From Prevotella sp. (GTDB lineage: Bacteria; Bacteroidota; Bacteroidia; Bacteroidales; Dysgonomonadaceae), in the NCBI GenBank assembly GCA_031271965.1, contig JAISUS010000019.1, positions 1-64,000 of the forward strand: a stretch of 64,000 nt of DNA. Reading direction: 5' to 3'. The translations under genes were made by a program, and so were the position numbers. Of the stretch, positions 54,156 through 63,148 are shown one piece after another. The notes under the pieces are model-generated. The model worked only from the letters and a program-made list of their open reading frames with translations, did no database searches and was not told the DNA's origin. Each line of letters begins with the position of its first letter. The stretch's first letter is position 1.

Positions 54156-54206
54156 ATTTATAGTATTCTCTCCTAAAAGGGGTTGACATATATCTAGCCT
54201 TTTGTT

Positions 54207-55178
54207 TTAATATTTTTTTATTCTGCCCCTTTTTATATATTCAGAGGGAGTGATTCCTTCTATTTCTTTAAAGACTTTGTTAAAGGTTGACTGGTGCCTG
54301 AAACCTGCAATGATGTATATATATCCGATAGTATATTTATCATGATAATCTTTGGCTATCAGTTCTTTTATCAGATTGATTCTGTATATATTCAGGAAAA
54401 CACTGAAATTAACGCTCTCCTTAGTCTTAATTACTCTCGATACATATTTCACATTGGTGTTAAGATCTTCGGCCAATTGTACGATAGTGAAATCAGGATT
54501 GCAATAGGGCCTTTTTTCGGAGAAGTAATTCAGAATTTCATTGTAAAGGTTTTCAAATTTAATATTTTCTGCTTCTTTTATTTCTTCCTCTTCTTTAATT
54601 TCGAAGTCTTCCTTGTATTGTCTGGATTGTAGCTCTTTGATCAGATTTATTTTATTCAGGTAATATATAAAAAACATAATGAAACTTATACTCAGAACAA
54701 TCGTCATTATGTTTATAACCATCAACTGATTATCGGTGAGCTTCTGATAATATCCCTCGGGGATAAAGGGTACTACGATAAATGCAGAACATATAAGGAC
54801 GAGGACATAAACACTCCAGAGAACCACTGTTTTTCTATTAAAGAAGACCATGACTGCAACAGGGATGATAGTATACCACATAAATACAGTTATTTGTCCG
54901 AAAGACCAGAAAAAAATGATTTGAATATATAGAAAGACAGAGTTATAAACCAGATAAACCGATATAAGAGGTTTTAGAGCTTTGTAACTGAGTTTATAGG
55001 GTATAAAAAATAAGAGTATATGTACTATCATACATATACCCACTATATAATTCAACGGTTTAATACCTTCATACCAGTAATAAGTAGAGAAAAAAGCTGT
55101 CACTATTATTATGGCATAAAAATATCGTATACATACTTCTTTTAAGACTGTATCCAGTTCTGGCGGTTTGCTGTGCAT
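54207..55178 (-). CDS. Membrane-anchored AraC-family transcriptional regulator
   Basis: 323 residues. About six hydrophobic segments in the first ~175 residues (with a soluble break around 130-150) are followed by a highly charged linker (KEEEEIKEAEN) and a C-terminal AraC HTH (about 225-320). The HTH contains FTIVQLAEDLNTNVKYVSRVIK and GFRHQSTFNKVFKEIEGITPSEY. The fusion of a 7TM-like sensor to an AraC DNA-binding domain implies a membrane-located sensor that binds DNA directly. The neighbour upstream is a secreted protein gene on the same strand, a possible target. Ligand unknown. Confidence 0.88.
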   Translation of the reverse strand: MHSKPPELDTVLKEVCIRYFYAIIIVTAFFSTYYWYEGIKPLNYIVGICMIVHILLFFIPYKLSYKALKPLISVYLVYNSVFLYIQIIFFWSFGQITVFMWYTIIPVAVMVFFNRKTVVLWSVYVLVLICSAFIVVPFIPEGYYQKLTDNQLMVINIMTIVLSISFIMFFIYYLNKINLIKELQSRQYKEDFEIKEEEEIKEAENIKFENLYNEILNYFSEKRPYCNPDFTIVQLAEDLNTNVKYVSRVIKTKESVNFSVFLNIYRINLIKELIAKDYHDKYTIGYIYIIAGFRHQSTFNKVFKEIEGITPSEYIKRGRIKKY

Positions 55179-55326
55179 TATTATATATTTGCTGTTGTTG
55201 CGCTGTTATTTGACTTCCAATGAAACTCCAAAGTAAAGATAACCAACATTAAAATAGAATAAAATAAACATGCATTACCCGATCATTCTGTTATTTGATC
55301 ATATAAAATCTCATATGATTTAACTT

Positions 55327-56469
55327 TTAATATAACCTTTGGATAGATAAATAAATCTTCCTCAGATTGTCACTTGCTGAGGTCGTATTCATATTGTCGA
55401 CAATTGGCAAATAATAAATCCTGTACCATTTATCATCAAGACTTAAGTCCACTGTCACGACCTCTTGATTGCCGCCATTACCACTTCCTGATGCTCTGGG
55501 AGTAGTAACACCAAGAATATCATTATAGCCATACCCGTAATAAATTCCGTTATCCAGTTCTACGTATCCACCAGACGCCATCAGGTAATTTCCTGCATTG
55601 AAACGGTCGACTGTAGTCATTGCGCTGAACCATAGCTTTACCGGAGCTGACGAAATATTAACAAGTCTTGGGTACATGGTTACCGCTCCATTACCTTGGT
55701 TTGAACTTGCATTAAAATAGGCGTCAAGCCTTAACTTACCCCCTATAACCGGTAAATCGTTAGCATAAGCACTGAGCCAAACATTGGCTAAACTGGCATC
55801 CATAGAGGTAGCGTAATAAACCAAATCGCCCGGTGCTATACCGTCTCCTGCTCCTATTACAGCCTCACACGTTTTTCCGCCAATATTTATAGGGAAAGTA
55901 GTGGTCTCCGGAGTGGTTAATGTCGGTGTCCCTGTTATGGTATAGGCAAGGTTTCCTGCTCCTACACTAAAGTTCCCAGGGGCTAATGTCGCTGTAAGCC
56001 CGTTTATCGGGCCTATTGTTTGAGCAGGATACATTCCTCCGTTCGAGCCTGTGTAGGGCACGATCATAGTACCTTCATAAGGTTCACCGGCTTTATATAT
56101 ACTGGGTGTAAGCGAAACTCCGTTACAGGTAATGCTTCCTATTGTCCCTTCTTCCATGGATAAATTATTAAAAGCCCTCCATTCGCTTCCGTTCCAAAAC
56201 ACATAACCAGGGTAGTCGAGTCCTCCTGTTCCCGTATTATAGACTAACAAACTGATAGCCGGATTTGGGATAGTTAGTACATCCGTAGTGCTGGCAAGAG
56301 CTACCCGGGGAGCTAAAAAACCTTTTTTGGAAGTCCCGTCAGCCTGTTGTTTCAGGTCTAACAACGCGCTTTCGTCGGGTTCCCGCCCACTACCTATTGT
56401 TACCTGAGCTTGTGTTGTAAATACTGTTGTAAAAAAGATACAACATAGTATTAAAAAAAATTCTTTCAT
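55327..56469 (-). CDS. Secreted protein of the Bacteroidetes VTIGSG family
   Basis: 380 residues. Signal peptide cleaved near residue 21 (TTQAQ). The N-terminal motif QVTIGSGREPDESALLDLK, then KKGFLAPRVAL, is common in secreted Bacteroidetes proteins. The middle (about 110-215) has VSLTPSIYKAGEPYEGTM repeats typical of beta-sandwich modules. The C-terminal ~160 residues look unlike anything I know. No lipobox, no sorting motif of the Por type evident, no enzyme motif. Probably surface or extracellular; an adhesin-like or fibrillar role is speculative. A strong promoter lies just upstream. Confidence 0.72.
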   Translation of the reverse strand: MKEFFLILCCIFFTTVFTTQAQVTIGSGREPDESALLDLKQQADGTSKKGFLAPRVALASTTDVLTIPNPAISLLVYNTGTGGLDYPGYVFWNGSEWRAFNNLSMEEGTIGSITCNGVSLTPSIYKAGEPYEGTMIVPYTGSNGGMYPAQTIGPINGLTATLAPGNFSVGAGNLAYTITGTPTLTTPETTTFPINIGGKTCEAVIGAGDGIAPGDLVYYATSMDASLANVWLSAYANDLPVIGGKLRLDAYFNASSNQGNGAVTMYPRLVNISSAPVKLWFSAMTTVDRFNAGNYLMASGGYVELDNGIYYGYGYNDILGVTTPRASGSGNGGNQEVVTVDLSLDDKWYRIYYLPIVDNMNTTSASDNLRKIYLSIQRLY

Positions 56470-56525
56470 GTACTCGTCATTTAGTATTGTTTGTATCTGC
56501 TATAGCTGTTTTTTGTAAACCGTAA

Positions 56526-56557
56526 CAAAAGTAATTTGTAACAAAAACAAGTACAAA
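56526..56557 (-). promoter_or_regulatory. Promoter TTTG-N20-TACTTTTG of the secreted-protein gene
   Basis: Minus-strand TTTG (reverse complement of 56554-56557), 20-nt spacer, then TACTTTTG (56526-56533): a full consensus match. Start codon 56 nt downstream, no obvious operator. Confidence 0.65.
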
Positions 56558-56792
56558 TCAGATATAAACACACCAACTGATTTCGGAAAAATCCAGCAAT
56601 ATGTCAAGTAACTATCCAACTATTTATATACTTATTATCAATTATTTAAATAAGCAAAAAAAGGAATTTTTCTTTGTTTTATAAACTTATCCGGAGGGGT
56701 TCATAAAAGTAAATTATACATATATTATCTTTTATGTTGTTTATATTACCTACAGTTCTTACAAGATAAAATTGACTAGAAAAGTCCGTTTG

Positions 56793-56850
56793 TATTGACA
56801 TAAAAGAGGAAGTTATTTTTGGTAAAATAACTTCCTCTTTTATGTCAATA
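56793..56850. repeat. Perfect 27-bp inverted repeat with 4-nt loop
   Basis: Arms 56793-56819 and 56824-56850 are exact reverse complements (TATTGACATAAAAGAGGAAG... to ...CTTCCTCTTTTATGTCAATA), with loop TGGT. It sits ~34 nt beyond the 3' end of the DAP dehydrogenase gene and can act as its terminator. It is far longer and more perfect than terminators elsewhere here. The rest of the 414-bp gap (56470-56883), apart from the promoter at 56526, shows nothing else. Confidence 0.85.
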
Positions 56851-56883
56851 AGTTTCATACAGAAATAAGCCGGCAGATTAAAA

Positions 56884-57780
56884 TCATACCAACTTTTTAA
56901 TCAAGGCTTCCTTATCACCATAAATAAAGTCTATCACAGGAACCTCTATCATTGTATATGCTCCCGGCTTTTGTTTCAATGTGGCACGCGCCGATGCTAC
57001 AAGTACCTGTGCCGTAAGAGCCGGATTATTTATTTTCATATTGAATTCCAATAACTGATTCTGAGCTAAACCAGAAACTCCTTTACGAGCCATAGATACC
57101 CCATGCCCCATGTCTTTGAGACTTTCTACACATTCCACCTGCATCACGTGTGTTTCGTCATGTACAAAATAATCATCAGCTTTAATAGCAGCAGCTACAT
57201 CTGCAAAATCATAGCCATTTTCTATTTCGATATAAACCATACGACGATGAATACCAGTACCTAACGGTATGGTCATAGAAAGAGCAGCTTTAACACCTTT
57301 AATAGCTTTTACAGCAACGGTATGCCCCATACTCATACCGGGGCCAAAGTTCGTATATGTTACTCCCTTAGGAGCCATAAATTCCATCATGGAGCGAACT
57401 ATTGAATCTGTTCCCGGATCCCAGCCGGCAGAAATAATAGCAACTGTATTATTAGCCTTCGCCACAGCATCCAGTTCTCTTCGTAAATTGACGATTCCAC
57501 CGTGTATATCGTAACTATCCACAGTATTGATACCCGCAGCCAAACACTCTTTAGCATAGCCTTCAATACTGCGTGTAGGAGCACAAAGAATAGCCACATC
57601 TATATCTTTCAGCTCTCCTATTTTTCCTACAACAGTATATTTAAATAATTCAGATGGTATATTTGTAGGATCGCGGCGAACAACGCCCGCTAATTCAAAA
57701 TCGGGAGATACAAGAATCGCATCCAACACATATTTTCCTATGTTTCCATACCCAACAATTGCTGCTCTAATTTTCTTCAT
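56884..57780 (-). CDS. ddh: meso-Diaminopimelate dehydrogenase
   Basis: About 298 residues from MKKIRAAIVGYGNIGKYVLDA; an upstream in-frame start would add 11 residues. Rossmann GYGNIGKY with NADP-binding RRDPTN. DAP site: STDSYDIHG-like (TVDSYDIHGGI), AGWDPGTDS, GPGMSMGHTVAVKAIKGV. Converts tetrahydrodipicolinate to meso-DAP in one NADPH-dependent step, a shortcut for peptidoglycan and lysine synthesis in Bacteroidetes. It overlaps none but lies 17 nt downstream of DUF2461. Confidence 0.93.
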   Translation of the reverse strand: MKKIRAAIVGYGNIGKYVLDAILVSPDFELAGVVRRDPTNIPSELFKYTVVGKIGELKDIDVAILCAPTRSIEGYAKECLAAGINTVDSYDIHGGIVNLRRELDAVAKANNTVAIISAGWDPGTDSIVRSMMEFMAPKGVTYTNFGPGMSMGHTVAVKAIKGVKAALSMTIPLGTGIHRRMVYIEIENGYDFADVAAAIKADDYFVHDETHVMQVECVESLKDMGHGVSMARKGVSGLAQNQLLEFNMKINNPALTAQVLVASARATLKQKPGAYTMIEVPVIDFIYGDKEALIKKLV

Positions 57781-57797
57781 CGATATTATAATTATAA

Positions 57798-58490
57798 TTA
57801 GTTTATAGTACATTCTTTTAAGAAGTTATACAACCATTCCATAGCTGTAAAGTCTTCTTTCATTATATCTGCAAAACCAGCGGAAAATAATTCATCTCCT
57901 ATCGGCCTTGTTTTGCCCACCCAAATACCTTTACGCTGTATCCATTGCTGGAAATATTCAGGCAGTTCATTAGGTACAGGGCGTTTATACTCTTCTCCGT
58001 TCACAATATATCCCCGGTCTAAAACGGTCTCTTGCGTAACTCTTTGAAATTCTTCTGCATCGTATGCTATTTCGTCCCTATAAATATCCATCACCTTCTT
58101 CTTCGGCTGAAAAAGCCCCAGTCCAAGCGTATATTCTGTCCCGTTAATTTCTAAAAAATATCCGGGATAATCTTTCCAAACATCATTTGTCACAGGAATT
58201 TGGAAGGCAAGCCACATGAAATCTTTATAGGGGTCTTTATTTTTCGAGAAACGAGTATCCCGATAAATTCTGGACAGGCAGCGATGAGGACGTAGTTCAA
58301 AGGCCGGATCTATATTATGCATAGCAGGTGATAATGCGGTGACCAGAGCTTTCAATGGCTCTAACAACTCCTTCTCGTATATATGTTTATGCGCATCAAA
58401 CCACTCTTTAAAGTTATTTTCTTTCAGATCATTAAAAAACCGGAATGTATCCGGTGTGAAACCTTTAAACAAACTATCTTTCTTAGCCAT
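57798..58490 (-). CDS. DUF2461 family protein
   Basis: 230 residues, normal for DUF2461: FKGFTPDTFRFFNDLKENN and WFDAHKHIYEKEL, RIYRDTRFSKNKDPYKDFM near residue 75, GYFLEINGTEYTLGLGLF near 120. Cytoplasmic, no known activity; widely distributed. Same strand as ddh, 17 nt upstream, so likely the same transcript. Confidence 0.92.
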   Translation of the reverse strand: MAKKDSLFKGFTPDTFRFFNDLKENNFKEWFDAHKHIYEKELLEPLKALVTALSPAMHNIDPAFELRPHRCLSRIYRDTRFSKNKDPYKDFMWLAFQIPVTNDVWKDYPGYFLEINGTEYTLGLGLFQPKKKVMDIYRDEIAYDAEEFQRVTQETVLDRGYIVNGEEYKRPVPNELPEYFQQWIQRKGIWVGKTRPIGDELFSAGFADIMKEDFTAMEWLYNFLKECTIN

Positions 58491-58531
58491 CGGTTCTCTA
58501 CTATTATGAGTTATTAAACATTTGCTATTTT

Positions 58532-58715
58532 AGAGTCTGTTTAAATTTTAGCAAAATATTTTATTCTAGATTCTTTTTCGTTCATTTTTAGTCTCTTTTC
58601 GGCTATTTTTTTCTTTCTCTCAGTTCAAATAGCCCGCTATTATCACTTCGAGGACGAAAAAACTATCTCAAAAATAGCTCTAAAAATTTGAACGAATAAA
58701 ATTTAAACAGGCTCT
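58532..58715. repeat. 184-bp inverted-repeat element (MITE-like)
   Basis: Ends AGAGTCTGTTTAAATTTTA (58532-58550) and TAAAATTTAAACAGGCTCT (58697-58715) are inverted copies with one G·T-compatible mismatch. Internally GTTCATTTTTAG (58591-58602) faces CTAAAAATTTGAAC (58680-58693), and AATAGC-type blocks (near 58640 and 58671) also face each other. The whole element can fold back on itself. It fills nearly all of the 303-bp gap between DUF2461 and rpe. No ORF. Probably a dispersed non-autonomous repeat or a long RNA hairpin. Confidence 0.6.
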
Positions 58716-58793
58716 TACAAAGATGGCAAAAAAATTTTTTTTAACCTTTCCCTTTTATTACTTTTACAAATATAAAATATAAATACAACAACA

Positions 58794-59450
58794 ATGCAAC
58801 ATAAAATAGCTCCATCATTACTGTCAGCCGATTTTTTAAATCTTCAGAAAGATGTAGAAATGGTAAATAACAGCGAAGCTGATTGGTTTCATTGTGATGT
58901 TATGGACGGAAGTTTTGTTCCCAATATATCGTTTGGATTTCCTATAATCAAACAGATAAGCAAAATTGCCAAAAAGCCTCTCGATGTACATCTGATGATT
59001 GTCAATCCGGATAAATACATTGCTCAGGTTAAAGATGCAGGAGCATATATGATGAACGTACATTATGAGGCCTGCATACATTTACATCGCACAGTAGCAG
59101 CAATACATGATGCCGGTATGAAAGCCGGAGTTACACTAAATCCGCACACTCCGGTATCGTTACTCGAAGATATTCTGCAAGACGTGGATATGGTATTGTT
59201 GATGTCTGTTAACCCCGGATTCGGCGGACAGAAGTTTATTGAACATTCTCTTTATAAGGTATCAAAGCTAAAAGAAATGATATTAAAACGTAATCTGAAT
59301 ACACTTATAGAGGTAGACGGAGGCGTTAATCTGGATACAGGCAAACAGTTGATCGCTGCCGGAGCCGATGTGCTTGTGGCAGGCAATGCAATATTTGCAG
59401 ACCCTAACCCGACAGAAATGATACATAAGTTGAAAAGTATAGTAGTATAA
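58794..59450 (+). CDS. rpe: Ribulose-phosphate 3-epimerase
   Basis: 218 residues, TIM barrel. It has PSLLSADFLNL, the catalytic and metal residues in HCDVMDGSFVPN (H34-D36 region), HLMI, LMSVNPGFGGQKF and EVDGGVN with the second catalytic Asp. Interconverts ribulose-5-P and xylulose-5-P in the pentose phosphate pathway. First gene of a run with comEC, nrnA, a DUF4827 gene and glmM; comEC starts 14 nt later. Confidence 0.96.
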   Translation: MQHKIAPSLLSADFLNLQKDVEMVNNSEADWFHCDVMDGSFVPNISFGFPIIKQISKIAKKPLDVHLMIVNPDKYIAQVKDAGAYMMNVHYEACIHLHRTVAAIHDAGMKAGVTLNPHTPVSLLEDILQDVDMVLLMSVNPGFGGQKFIEHSLYKVSKLKEMILKRNLNTLIEVDGGVNLDTGKQLIAAGADVLVAGNAIFADPNPTEMIHKLKSIVV

Positions 59451-59464
59451 CGAGGTTGTCGCGA

Positions 59465-61423
59465 ATGAGAAATCCGTTATCTAAACTACCTTTTCTTTTT
59501 CTTCTTATTCCGCTTATTGCGGGAATTTTATTGCAATATTTCTTTAAATTACAATATCTAAGTATAGCTCTCCTACTGGCAGGAACAGCGGCTATGCTTA
59601 TTTCATATTTTATACCCAAAGACAGACAGTTCAGTTGGCGTTGGCTTTTCGGCGCAGGGGTTATTCTATGCGTATCAGGAATAGGTATCTTAACGGCATC
59701 ATTTAAACAAGCCCAATCTGAGTATACATTTACAGACGGCACAAAAATATATCTCGGAGTAGTTACCGACACCCCGCAAGAAAAGCCGAGGAGTATTGCT
59801 TATCGAGTCTTTCTCCCACGAGAAGGTAAACAAATAGTTTGTTATTTTCAACGGGATTCTTTATACAAAGGCAAATTACTGCCGGGTGATGAGTTTTTAT
59901 TCCAAGCTAAAATACAACCCTTCCGGAATACAGGAAACCCCGATGACTTCGATTATGTACGATATATGTACAATCAAGGATTCCCGGGGTCTGCCTATGT
60001 AACTTCCGATTCATGGAAAGCAACAGGCAACAGGTCTTCCTCACTTAAATACAAAGCCCTACGGTGCCGGCAACAAATAATGAACTTTTACAGATCGTTA
60101 GGATTCAACGAAACTGAATATACAATATTATCTGCTCTTACTCTGGGTTACCAAGATGAACTGACTGACGATATAAAGCAAGGCTTCAGAACTACTGGAA
60201 CTGTACATGTGCTTTCAGTAAGCGGATTACATGTTGGCATCATTTATATGATGATAAGTTTCCTCCTCGGATTCATTCGCAAAAGCACGAAATATTACCT
60301 CCTAAAGCCCATTATTATAATTACACTTCTTTGGGTCTATGCTTTTATAACGGGTTTACCCCCATCAGTTCTGAGAGCAAGCGGTATGCTTACAGTATTT
60401 TGTATGGCGGAGATATGCGGAAAGAGGAGTTATTCCATGCATGCCTTATTTATCGCCGCGTTCTTTATGCTGCTGATAAGTCCATTCTCCTTGTTTGACA
60501 TCGGATTTCAACTGAGTTTTATTTCGGTTCTGGCAATACTTTATCTACACCCTAAAACACTACCATTACTAAAAACAGAAAACAAGTATATAAAATATAT
60601 TTGGCAAATGTTTACTTTATCCTTTGTTGCACAATTAGCGACATTTCCCATTTGCTTGTATTATTTCGGCACATTCCCCACTTATTTTTTCATCACAAAC
60701 CTACTTATTGTTCCGTTAGTTACATTTATTACCTATATTGCTGGAGGAATTGTTATAGCCAAAGGATTAGGTTTTATTATACCCGTCTGGAGCGAATACC
60801 TCTTCTACCTTCCGGTTAAAGCACTGCAAATACTCGTACATGCAATGAAGTCTATCATACATTTTTTCGAGAATCTTCCTTTCGCCTTGATAGAAAATGT
60901 AAAAATATCCCTTTCCGATCTGGCTCTGATATTCACTATCATTATAAGTATTCTTATTTTTATGACTTATAAAAAAACAAAAGCCCTGTCAATTTCATTA
61001 ACAGCCATACTGTTACTATTCGTATCTCATATTTACATGAATCTGAACGAAAAACCAGACGGCCTGATTGTATATAATCGAAGACAAGCCTCTGAAATAA
61101 AATATAACAAAGAGCTGATTAGGCCAGAAGATATTGATAAATATAAAGCGATTACTTTCAACGATAAAAAAATACTAATCCTGTCCGCCAACCTATGGCA
61201 TGATAAAGATTCGGACAGAAAACTAAATGTAGACCATCTGATTCTCACAAAAGACAACAGCCTATCTTTGCATAGTTTAAACCAACATTTGACTATTAAA
61301 AATGTTATTATAGACGGGTCTTTATCGGCTAATACAAGAAAAAGAATATCTAAAGAATGTCAAAAATTAGATATTCCTTGTTATGATGTCATTGAAAATG
61401 GTGCATATAGTTTGAAATTTTAG
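59465..61423 (+). CDS. comEC: ComEC/Rec2-type DNA-uptake channel protein
   Basis: About 652 residues from the ATG at 59465; a TTG at 59456 would add three. N-terminal DUF4131 region with two membrane helices (about 8-60), then the Competence domain (about 210-480), with LSVSGLHVGIIYMM and GLPPSVLRASGM. The metallo-beta-lactamase domain of full ComEC is absent; instead a short (~130 residue) soluble remnant follows. This truncated form is common in Bacteroidetes as I recall. It would transport single-stranded DNA across the inner membrane. Confidence 0.92.
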   Translation: MRNPLSKLPFLFLLIPLIAGILLQYFFKLQYLSIALLLAGTAAMLISYFIPKDRQFSWRWLFGAGVILCVSGIGILTASFKQAQSEYTFTDGTKIYLGVVTDTPQEKPRSIAYRVFLPREGKQIVCYFQRDSLYKGKLLPGDEFLFQAKIQPFRNTGNPDDFDYVRYMYNQGFPGSAYVTSDSWKATGNRSSSLKYKALRCRQQIMNFYRSLGFNETEYTILSALTLGYQDELTDDIKQGFRTTGTVHVLSVSGLHVGIIYMMISFLLGFIRKSTKYYLLKPIIIITLLWVYAFITGLPPSVLRASGMLTVFCMAEICGKRSYSMHALFIAAFFMLLISPFSLFDIGFQLSFISVLAILYLHPKTLPLLKTENKYIKYIWQMFTLSFVAQLATFPICLYYFGTFPTYFFITNLLIVPLVTFITYIAGGIVIAKGLGFIIPVWSEYLFYLPVKALQILVHAMKSIIHFFENLPFALIENVKISLSDLALIFTIIISILIFMTYKKTKALSISLTAILLLFVSHIYMNLNEKPDGLIVYNRRQASEIKYNKELIRPEDIDKYKAITFNDKKILILSANLWHDKDSDRKLNVDHLILTKDNSLSLHSLNQHLTIKNVIIDGSLSANTRKRISKECQKLDIPCYDVIENGAYSLKF

Positions 61424-61431
61424 TATTTTTG
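61424..61431 (+). promoter_or_regulatory. -7 box (TATTTTTG) upstream of nrnA
   Basis: TAnnTTTG match immediately after the comEC stop, 42 nt before the nrnA start. It may give nrnA its own transcript inside the operon. Confidence 0.35.
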
Positions 61432-61473
61432 TCGCTGCATAAATCAGCATTAAAAACAGGGTAAGTCAAATAA

Positions 61474-62529
61474 ATGATATCTAAAATAATAGCAAGTCAG
61501 AAAATAACAGAAGTAGAAGATCTACTCGACAAGTATGATAAGATTGTAATCATAACACATGTTTCCCCCGATGGAGATGCAATAGGCTCATCACTAGGCC
61601 TGTACCATTATTTAATGGGATTAGGCAATGATGTAAACATTATAGTACCTAATTCGTTTCCCGATTTCCTAAAATGGATACCCGGCGCCAAAGATATCCT
61701 GAATTATGAGAAACATACTGATTTTGCCAAAAAGTTAATAGATCAGGCCGAACTGATATTCTGCCTTGATTTTAATATCCCGAAACGAGCTTTACATCTA
61801 GGATCTCTGATCGAAGAAGCCAAAGGAAAAAAGATATTGGTAGATCATCACCCGGACCCATCTGACTTTTGTGATGTAACAATTTCTTACCCGGAAATCT
61901 CATCAACCAGTGAACTAATTTTCCGTTTAATATGCCGTATGGGTGATTTCGAAATAATGAGTTACGAAACTGCCACTGCATTGTATACGGGAATGATGAC
62001 CGATACCGGCGGTTTTACTTATAATTCGAACAATATTGAAATATATTACATCATAGGTGAATTACTGAAAAAGGGAATAAACAAAGATCAGATATACTCG
62101 AACGTATACCACAACTATACAGAAGACCGATACCGGATGTTGGGATATACATTGTCTGAAAAGATGAGGATATATCACGAATACAATACGGCACTTGTTT
62201 GGCTTACTAATGAGGAGCAAAGTAAATATAATGTAAAAAAGGGAGACACCGAAGGTTTTGCAAACCTCCCATTGAATATAAAAGGAATTATTTTTGCTGT
62301 TTTTATTAGAGAGGACAATGATTTCATAAAAATTTCGTTTCGTTCACAAGGGGACTTCCCCAGCAATAAATTCGCATCTCAATGTTACAATGGCGGAGGA
62401 CATTTAAATGCAGCCGGAGGTGAATTTTATGGTACAATGGAAGAAGCTATAGCCATATTTGAAAAAGGCTTGGCTATGCCTGAGTTTTCAGAGTTACTAA
62501 AGAAGAATAACAAAACACTAAACAATTAA
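61474..62529 (+). CDS. nrnA: DHH/DHHA1 phosphoesterase, NrnA-like
   Basis: 351 residues. DHH motifs: ITHVSPDGDAIGSSLGL (motif I), CLDFNIPKR (motif II), LVDHHPDPSDF (DHH motif III) and GMMTDTGGF (motif IV). DHHA1 motif: CYNGGGHLNAAGGE. NrnA-type enzymes degrade nanoRNA oligonucleotides and dephosphorylate pAp or hydrolyse pGpG/c-di-AMP-derived dinucleotides. Cytoplasmic. DUF4827 follows after 5 nt. Confidence 0.93.
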   Translation: MISKIIASQKITEVEDLLDKYDKIVIITHVSPDGDAIGSSLGLYHYLMGLGNDVNIIVPNSFPDFLKWIPGAKDILNYEKHTDFAKKLIDQAELIFCLDFNIPKRALHLGSLIEEAKGKKILVDHHPDPSDFCDVTISYPEISSTSELIFRLICRMGDFEIMSYETATALYTGMMTDTGGFTYNSNNIEIYYIIGELLKKGINKDQIYSNVYHNYTEDRYRMLGYTLSEKMRIYHEYNTALVWLTNEEQSKYNVKKGDTEGFANLPLNIKGIIFAVFIREDNDFIKISFRSQGDFPSNKFASQCYNGGGHLNAAGGEFYGTMEEAIAIFEKGLAMPEFSELLKKNNKTLNN

Positions 62530-62534
62530 GAATA

Positions 62535-63131
62535 ATGAAAAAGGTTATAGGCATTATATCTGCCTTTATGGGTTTAGCTATCATATTCGCCGCTTGTAGT
62601 AAAGATTCATATGCTGACAAGTTGGAAAAAGAAGAAAAGGCAATTAAACAGTATATTAAAGAACAAGGATTTAATATAATTAACGAATATCCTGCCAGCC
62701 GTGTTTTTGCTGACAAACAATATTTTAAGGACCCGGATACCGGTATATATATCCATGTTATCGATTCTGGGAACAAAGACAAAATAAAAAAGGGAGATAT
62801 CGTATATATGAGATATTATGATGCACGTTTTTTGATATCAGAACCAGACTCGACATACTCAAACGATAAGCAAAATTACGATGAATTTGCTGCATTGTAT
62901 TTCACATATGGAAACTCAGGTTCATATATTTCGTCGGACTATAGTAGTGTATACCCTTTGTCTTCCTATATGTATACTTTCTTATCACCCGGTTGTGCCC
63001 GCCCTCTTGATTTTAATCTTGGAGATAAAGCTGAAGTCAGTATACTTGTGCCTTTTGCAAACGGCTCGTATTATCAACAATATAGCAACTATGAACCGAT
63101 ATTTTTCGGGCGACTGAAATATGTAAAATAA
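62535..63131 (+). CDS. DUF4827 lipoprotein
   Basis: 198 residues. Signal ends in FAAC (C21). Mature part has DKLEKEEKAIKQYIKEQGF and VIDSGNKDKIKKGDIVYMRYYDARFL typical of DUF4827, a Bacteroidetes family whose shape resembles FKBP-like peptidyl-prolyl isomerases without a shown activity. Located between nrnA and glmM, which I recall as a conserved order in Bacteroidales. Confidence 0.9.
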   Translation: MKKVIGIISAFMGLAIIFAACSKDSYADKLEKEEKAIKQYIKEQGFNIINEYPASRVFADKQYFKDPDTGIYIHVIDSGNKDKIKKGDIVYMRYYDARFLISEPDSTYSNDKQNYDEFAALYFTYGNSGSYISSDYSSVYPLSSYMYTFLSPGCARPLDFNLGDKAEVSILVPFANGSYYQQYSNYEPIFFGRLKYVK

Positions 63132-63148
63132 CATAAAACACAAATTAG

